From: Rhizobiales bacterium UBA1912
GTDB taxonomy: Bacteria; Pseudomonadota; Alphaproteobacteria; Rhizobiales; Devosiaceae
Direction of reading: 5' to 3'
Length of the DNA stretch: 64,000 nucleotides
NCBI GenBank assembly: GCA_002337455.1
Contig: DDGC01000028.1
Span: forward strand, 161,464-225,463
How positions within the stretch are numbered: the stretch's first letter is position 1; the number at the start of each line of letters is the position of its first letter. Under the pieces are notes generated by a model, which saw only the letters and a list, made by a program, of their open reading frames with translations, had not been told where the DNA came from and ran no database searches. This document shows, piece by piece, positions 60,240 through 64,000 of the stretch. The position numbers and the translations under genes are program-made.

Positions 60240-61024
60240 AGCGCTTTTCAATGCAGCGGCGAAAATTCCTCACTGCGTCGGCGGCCGGTGTGGCCGGGGT
60301 TACGCTGGCGGGGTGCGACCAGTTCGATTCCCTCCTGCGCCCCGGCCACCCGGTGCGCGATACGCTCGCCTCGGCCAACGATCTTACCCTTGCGGCTCAA
60401 AGATTGCTGCTGGGCGATGAGGCGCTGGCCAAGGAATTTGACGAAAGCGAAATCCGCCAGGGCATGCGGCCAAACGGCACCACCGACCCCCAGGAGGCCG
60501 ATTATGTCGCGCTGCGCGACAATGATTTCGCCGACTATCAACTGGTCGTCGATGGGCTGGTCGAAACCCCGCAAACCTATTCGCTCGACCAGTTGCGCAA
60601 CATGCCGTCGCGCACCCAGATCACCCGGCACGATTGCGTGGAAGGCTGGAGCTGTATCGCGAAATGGACCGGCGTGCCGCTTTCTTCGATCCTTGACGAG
60701 GTGCGCCCGACCGCCAATGCGCGCTATTGCGTCTTCCATTGCTACGACAATTACGGGGGCGGACTTTCGGCCTCGCCCTATTATGAGAGTGTGGGCCTGA
60801 TCGATGCGCGCCACCCCCAGACGATCCTTGCCTATGGCATGAACGACGCCGCGCTGCCGGTGCGCAATGGCGCGCCGGTGCGGGTGCGGATCGAGCGCCA
60901 GCTTGGCTACAAGATGGCCAAGTATCTGCGCCGCATCGAACTGGTAGACGATTTCGGCCCATTGCACCGTGGCAAGGGCAGCTATTGGGCCGACCACGGT
61001 TATGATTGGTATGCGGGGATTTAA
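60236..61024 (+). CDS. Sulfite-oxidase-fold molybdopterin oxidoreductase (MsrP/YedY1-like)
   Basis: A 262-residue exported enzyme. The N-terminus has a twin-arginine motif (RRKFLTASAAG) and a lipobox-like LAGC (C27), so it may be a Tat-exported lipoprotein. The molybdenum-ligand cysteine is C134 in HDCVEGWSC. FHCYDNYGGG, GLIDARHPQTILAYGMN and the C-terminal WADHGYDWYAGI follow the YedY-like domain. MsrP reduces methionine sulfoxide in periplasmic proteins. With the methionine-rich protein and the cytochrome it forms a plausible repair chain. Another sulfoxide or sulfite substrate is not excluded. Confidence 0.88.
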   Translation: MKRFSMQRRKFLTASAAGVAGVTLAGCDQFDSLLRPGHPVRDTLASANDLTLAAQRLLLGDEALAKEFDESEIRQGMRPNGTTDPQEADYVALRDNDFADYQLVVDGLVETPQTYSLDQLRNMPSRTQITRHDCVEGWSCIAKWTGVPLSSILDEVRPTANARYCVFHCYDNYGGGLSASPYYESVGLIDARHPQTILAYGMNDAALPVRNGAPVRVRIERQLGYKMAKYLRRIELVDDFGPLHRGKGSYWADHGYDWYAGI

Positions 61025-61157
61025 GCGTAATCCCCGCACCGATTGAGCCTAGAGCATTTCCGCTTTTCGCTTGCGAGGCCCTTCGGGTCTTCGAATCGCG
61101 AAAATCCCCTAAGTCTTTGTTTTGTCGCGCGTCCGAACCGTAATAGTGGTGCCCGCT

Positions 61158-62018
61158 TTAACTGGACACGCTCTGTTCTGAAGCGGTGCCCGGCACCATT
61201 GCCGAACGGTCGGCTGATCCCGAGGCGCCACCGCCGCCTGCGGGGGGCTCGCCCATGCCGCGACCGGGGCCGCCCAAGGAAAAGCCTGCGGATGCGGCGT
61301 TGGGGTCCACGCCGATAATCATGGCGACCAGATATTCATCGGCCAGTTCCTTGATATAGGCGAACGAGGCGCGTGATGCCTGGGTGGCGATACCGTCATT
61401 GGCGTTCAGCGTATCGCGTTCGGACGCTCTGTCGTTATAGGGCTCGACATTGAGATAGATGTATTCGCTCAAGGCGTCGGGGAAAAAGATCTGTCCGGTC
61501 AGGATGCTGGTCTGATCGAGGAAAACCTTGAAATGAACATGGGTCGTCCGGCCGCGATACCAGCTGGGATAGACTGTCGTAAACTCGACAATGCCGTTGT
61601 CGTCGGCAAACTGGGTGCCGCGCATGAAGGTTTCTCCGCTGGTGTCCACACTGCCATCGTCGCCCTGACCGGCATAGCCGGAGTAAACGCCCGTGGCATC
61701 GCAGTGCCAGATGTCGACACGGGCGCCCGGCATGGGTAAGCAACTCTGGTCGACGACCTGCAGGCGTACGCGGGTGGGAATGCCGGGGCGCCCCTCGGTG
61801 ATATCGACGCGTTCGAGTTCGGGGTCGAAATAATAGGGCCCCTCGGTCACTTCGGGCGTCAGCACGCAGACATCGGCTGCGGGCATGAGCAGGGCCGAAG
61901 CTGAGCCTGCGTTGGCCGATTGGGCGAATGCTGTCTGTGACATCAGGGCGCCACCGGCTGCGGTGACGGCGACGAGCGAAAAGACTTCGCGGCGATTGAG
62001 CTTGCTGGTTTCAGACAT
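61158..62018 (-). CDS. Intradiol ring-cleavage dioxygenase-like exported protein
   Basis: A 286-residue protein with a Tat-like signal (NRREVFSLVAVTAAGGAL). The intradiol fold shows TPEVTEGPYYFDPEL (first iron Tyr), GARVDIWHCDATGVYSGY, and YPSWYRGRTTHVHFKVF (Tyr, Arg, two His), so the full Tyr2-His2 iron set can be assigned. The last 45 residues are Gly/Ser-rich and disordered. Exported intradiol-like proteins are poorly characterised, and the substrate may be a catechol or something else. A TGTAACG at 62128-62134 on its strand resembles the -35 of the nearby SigF promoters, but the -10 does not match. Confidence 0.85.
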   Translation of the reverse strand: MSETSKLNRREVFSLVAVTAAGGALMSQTAFAQSANAGSASALLMPAADVCVLTPEVTEGPYYFDPELERVDITEGRPGIPTRVRLQVVDQSCLPMPGARVDIWHCDATGVYSGYAGQGDDGSVDTSGETFMRGTQFADDNGIVEFTTVYPSWYRGRTTHVHFKVFLDQTSILTGQIFFPDALSEYIYLNVEPYNDRASERDTLNANDGIATQASRASFAYIKELADEYLVAMIIGVDPNAASAGFSLGGPGRGMGEPPAGGGGASGSADRSAMVPGTASEQSVSS

Positions 62019-62149
62019 CGTGCTGCCTTTTGATTTGTGAGGCGCGCACGAGACCCGGAGGCTATTTGGGGGGCGGGGTCGGACCCCGTGCGCCCTCTTT
62101 CGATACTATCACGGGACGGCAAGCACCCGTTACAAGTTGGAAAACTGGA

Positions 62150-62650
62150 TTACGGTTTGGATAGCTCCACCGTAAACGGCGCGTCAAAGATATGCTCTTT
62201 GAGATTGTTGCCGTCACCACCCCGATCGACCACCAGAAAATCGCCTTCTTGCTCCAGCGTCGTCAACACGCCATGCCAGACATTGCGTCCGATGTTGATG
62301 CCAATCCCCGGCTCGGTGAGGAAGGCCAGAGGCGTGCCGGGCACGCCATCTTCATCGGGTGCGACGATCACCAGAAACGGCCGCGGATGGAGCGGCATGA
62401 AGGCTTGCGAACCCAATGGATGGCGCTCGACCAGCGTCAGGGACAGAGGCAGATCATAGGGCTTGCCGCGAAAGATCGAAATCAGCGTGCGTCCGTTTTC
62501 GCCTCCGATCTCGACAGTGGCCAGATCGTGGAAGCGCTCGGTCATGCCGTTATTGATCGGGTAATGATGCGCACCCTCGGTGGTCAGTACCTGCCCGAAC
62601 GGGGCGAACGCCTCCTTGGTCAGCGGCGCGGCAATGATGGTTTTCGTCAT
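62150..62650 (-). CDS. allA: Ureidoglycolate lyase
   Basis: Splits ureidoglycolate to glyoxylate and urea, the last step of allantoin use. A 166-residue cupin-like protein: PLTKEAFAPFGQVLTTEG, RTLISIFRGKPYDLPLSL, ERHPLGSQAFMPLHPRPFLV and NVWHGVLTTLEQEGDFLVVD are typical of AllA. Its start overlaps the stop of the allE-like gene by four bases. Confidence 0.93.
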   Translation of the reverse strand: MTKTIIAAPLTKEAFAPFGQVLTTEGAHHYPINNGMTERFHDLATVEIGGENGRTLISIFRGKPYDLPLSLTLVERHPLGSQAFMPLHPRPFLVIVAPDEDGVPGTPLAFLTEPGIGINIGRNVWHGVLTTLEQEGDFLVVDRGGDGNNLKEHIFDAPFTVELSKP

Positions 62651-63474
62651 GGACGGCCCAGCTTCATGTGCCGGTTGACGTCTTTGTAGAGCAGATAGCG
62701 GAACGGACCGGGGCCGCCGGCATAACAGGCCTGCGGGCAGAAGGCGCGCAGCCACATGTAATCGCCGGCTTCGACCTCCACCCAATCCTGATTGAGCCGA
62801 TAAACGGCCTTTCCTTCGAGCACATAGAGCCCATGTTCCATGACATGAGTTTCGGCAAAGGGGATCACTGCGCCTGGCTGCAGTGTCACGATATTGACGT
62901 GCATGTCGTGGCGCAGATCGGTTGGTTCGACAAAGCGCGTCGTCGCCCATTTGCCCTCGGTACCGGGCATGGGGATGGGCTCGATCTCCTGATCGGACGA
63001 AACGAAAGCGGGCGGGGTATCGAGCCCTTCGACCTTCTCGTAGGACTTGCGTATCCAATGGAAGCGGGCGGGTTCAGCGCCGGTGCTGCGCAGGGTCCAT
63101 TCGGTGGCCGGCGGGATATAGGCATAGCCGCCCGGCGCCAGCGTATAGGTGGTTCCACCAAGCGATAGCGAGATTTCCCCGGCGGTAACAAACAGCACGG
63201 CTTGAGCCGCCGGATCGGGCTCGGGCCGGTCGCTGCCACCGCCGGGCGCGACCTCCATGATGTATTGGGAAAAGGTTTCGGCAAATCCTGAAAGGGGTCG
63301 CGAAATCACCCACAGCCGCGTCTTGTCCCAGAAGGGCAGATAGCTCGTCACGATATCGCGCATCACGCCCCGGGGGATTACCGCATAGGCATCGGTAAAC
63401 ACCGCGCGGTCGCTGAGGAGCTGGGTCTGGGGTGGCAACCCGCCGGGGGCGGACGCGTAGGGGCTTTCGGTCAT
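62647..63474 (-). CDS. allE: (S)-ureidoglycine aminohydrolase, bicupin
   Basis: Converts (S)-ureidoglycine to (S)-ureidoglycolate and ammonia, feeding AllA. A 275-residue protein with two cupin domains. The second has HDMHVNIVTLQPGAVIPFAE, THVMEHGLYVLEGKAVYRL and EAGDYMWLRAFCPQACYAGG, with the metal-binding histidines and glutamate. The start at MTESPYASAPGG fits the family, but no ribosome site is visible before it. Allantoinase and allantoate amidohydrolase are not in the window. Confidence 0.92.
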   Translation of the reverse strand: MTESPYASAPGGLPPQTQLLSDRAVFTDAYAVIPRGVMRDIVTSYLPFWDKTRLWVISRPLSGFAETFSQYIMEVAPGGGSDRPEPDPAAQAVLFVTAGEISLSLGGTTYTLAPGGYAYIPPATEWTLRSTGAEPARFHWIRKSYEKVEGLDTPPAFVSSDQEIEPIPMPGTEGKWATTRFVEPTDLRHDMHVNIVTLQPGAVIPFAETHVMEHGLYVLEGKAVYRLNQDWVEVEAGDYMWLRAFCPQACYAGGPGPFRYLLYKDVNRHMKLGRP

Positions 63475-64000
63475 CAAAAAACGCTTGTCGGTCAATCGGA
63501 ATGGCCAGACTGACAGCGCCACGCCCGATTTGGCAATATGGACGCTGCGAGAAACTTGTTCCGCGGCCTCGTTGCCAGCACCGGACACGCATCGCTCATC
63601 CCGGCGAAGACCAGGGCCTGCCAGTCGGCGGCGTTGGCAGCTCCTGCCTCATGGCTCGCCCCATCCCCCGCCAACGTGAGCAGTCCTTAACAACGGCCTG
63701 ACTCACCCCCTGCTGTCACCCCGTGGCTTGTCCCAGCAAGCCCCACCGCCCTCGGCTTTGTCTCCAGCGCACGCCCCCCGCGTCATCCTCGGGCTCGACC
63801 CGGGGATCTGCAACGCTGCCATCGAGCACCGCAGAAGTGCGGTCCCTTGCGTCTCAACCCTCTCCCTCGCTACCCCGGCGAAAGCCGGGGTCCATCGGCC
63901 GTTCCACCCGCCACAAAGCATCGGCGATGCTGCTGGGTCGAAGGGAGGCGGAGACGCGCGATACAATACTTATCCCCGCTTTCACGACCTCACCCATACT
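63475..64000. other. Non-coding, repeat-rich end of window
   Basis: No convincing gene. The first 230 bases carry no signal I can name and should hold the allE promoter. From about 63710 the DNA is a patchwork of short palindromic repeats. One is CTCGGGCTCGACCCGGGG near 63788, and another is a family A unit at 63869-63945. A leftward open frame here translates repeat DNA (WTPAFAGV-like) and is not a gene. Confidence 0.7.
63869..63945. repeat. Palindromic intergenic repeat, family A (copy 4, decayed right arm)
   Basis: ACCCCGGCGAAAGCCGGGGTCCA is the intact left hairpin. The right arm is reduced to GATGCTGCTGGGTCGAAGG, which still matches the GCTGCTGG block of the copies at 5236 and 25258. Confidence 0.65.

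Noticed and set aside
63703..63966. Leftward open frame of 87 codons near the right edge
   Set aside because: It translates palindromic repeat DNA (a WTPAFAGV-type peptide seen wherever such repeats occur) and has no ribosome site.

Overview
The window is GC-rich DNA from an alphaproteobacterium, most likely of the order Hyphomicrobiales (Rhizobiales). The reasons are a RirA-type iron regulator with its exact cysteine spacing and an Irr-type box in its promoter, a FixK/FNR box, an ECF sigma factor with a NrsF (DUF1109) anti-sigma factor, and palindromic intergenic repeats of the kind common in this order. A Devosia/Pelagibacterium-like genome is my best guess at family level, but that is inference. 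About 55 protein genes fill nearly all of the sequence. I see no rRNA, tRNA, CRISPR array, insertion sequence or phage gene.

Layout. 1-8.2 kb: the end of a MocR-type regulator, then one-carbon genes metH, purU and folD, and a small membrane protein behind a perfect FNR box. 8.2-20.2 kb: a chitooligosaccharide locus. A GH20 hexosaminidase and a ChiS-like hybrid kinase are transcribed leftward. A five-gene oligosaccharide ABC transporter, whose binding protein resembles the Vibrio chitin-oligosaccharide protein, is transcribed rightward with a GNAT and an NTF2-like gene. 20.4-24.2 kb: a YehZYXW-type osmoprotectant transporter. 24.3-31.1 kb: an uncharacterised ATP-grasp/alpha-E/transglutaminase/DUF2126 cluster. 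31.2-36.3 kb: a TRIC-like channel, then a polar amino-acid ABC transporter operon ending in an AstE-like deacylase. 36.5-43.3 kb: mixed regulatory and metabolic genes (diguanylate cyclase, sulfurtransferase, nucleoside hydrolase, rirA, TetR, LytTR, SMP-30-like protein) and a candidate small RNA.

43.3-53.4 kb: a reductive pyrimidine catabolism operon. RutR is divergent from beta-alanine transaminase, malonate-semialdehyde dehydrogenase, beta-ureidopropionase, dihydropyrimidinase and a four-gene ABC importer. The first enzyme, dihydropyrimidine dehydrogenase, is not in the window. 53.7-57.4 kb: thuAB-like genes and a periplasmic 5'-nucleotidase. 57.5-62.0 kb: SigF-NrsF divergent from a methionine-rich periplasmic repeat protein, a b-type cytochrome and a sulfite-oxidase-fold molybdoenzyme. 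This gene set matches the hypochlorite/methionine-sulfoxide defence described in Azospira. An intradiol dioxygenase-like gene follows. 62.1-63.5 kb: the last two steps of allantoin breakdown (allE, allA), then repeat-rich non-coding DNA to the end.

Two themes stand out. Nitrogen and carbon salvage from nucleobases, amino acids and amino sugars is encoded by several importer-plus-enzyme modules. Two compact sensory systems (ChiS-like and SigF/NrsF) sit next to the genes they probably control, and the SigF promoters can be read directly on both strands.
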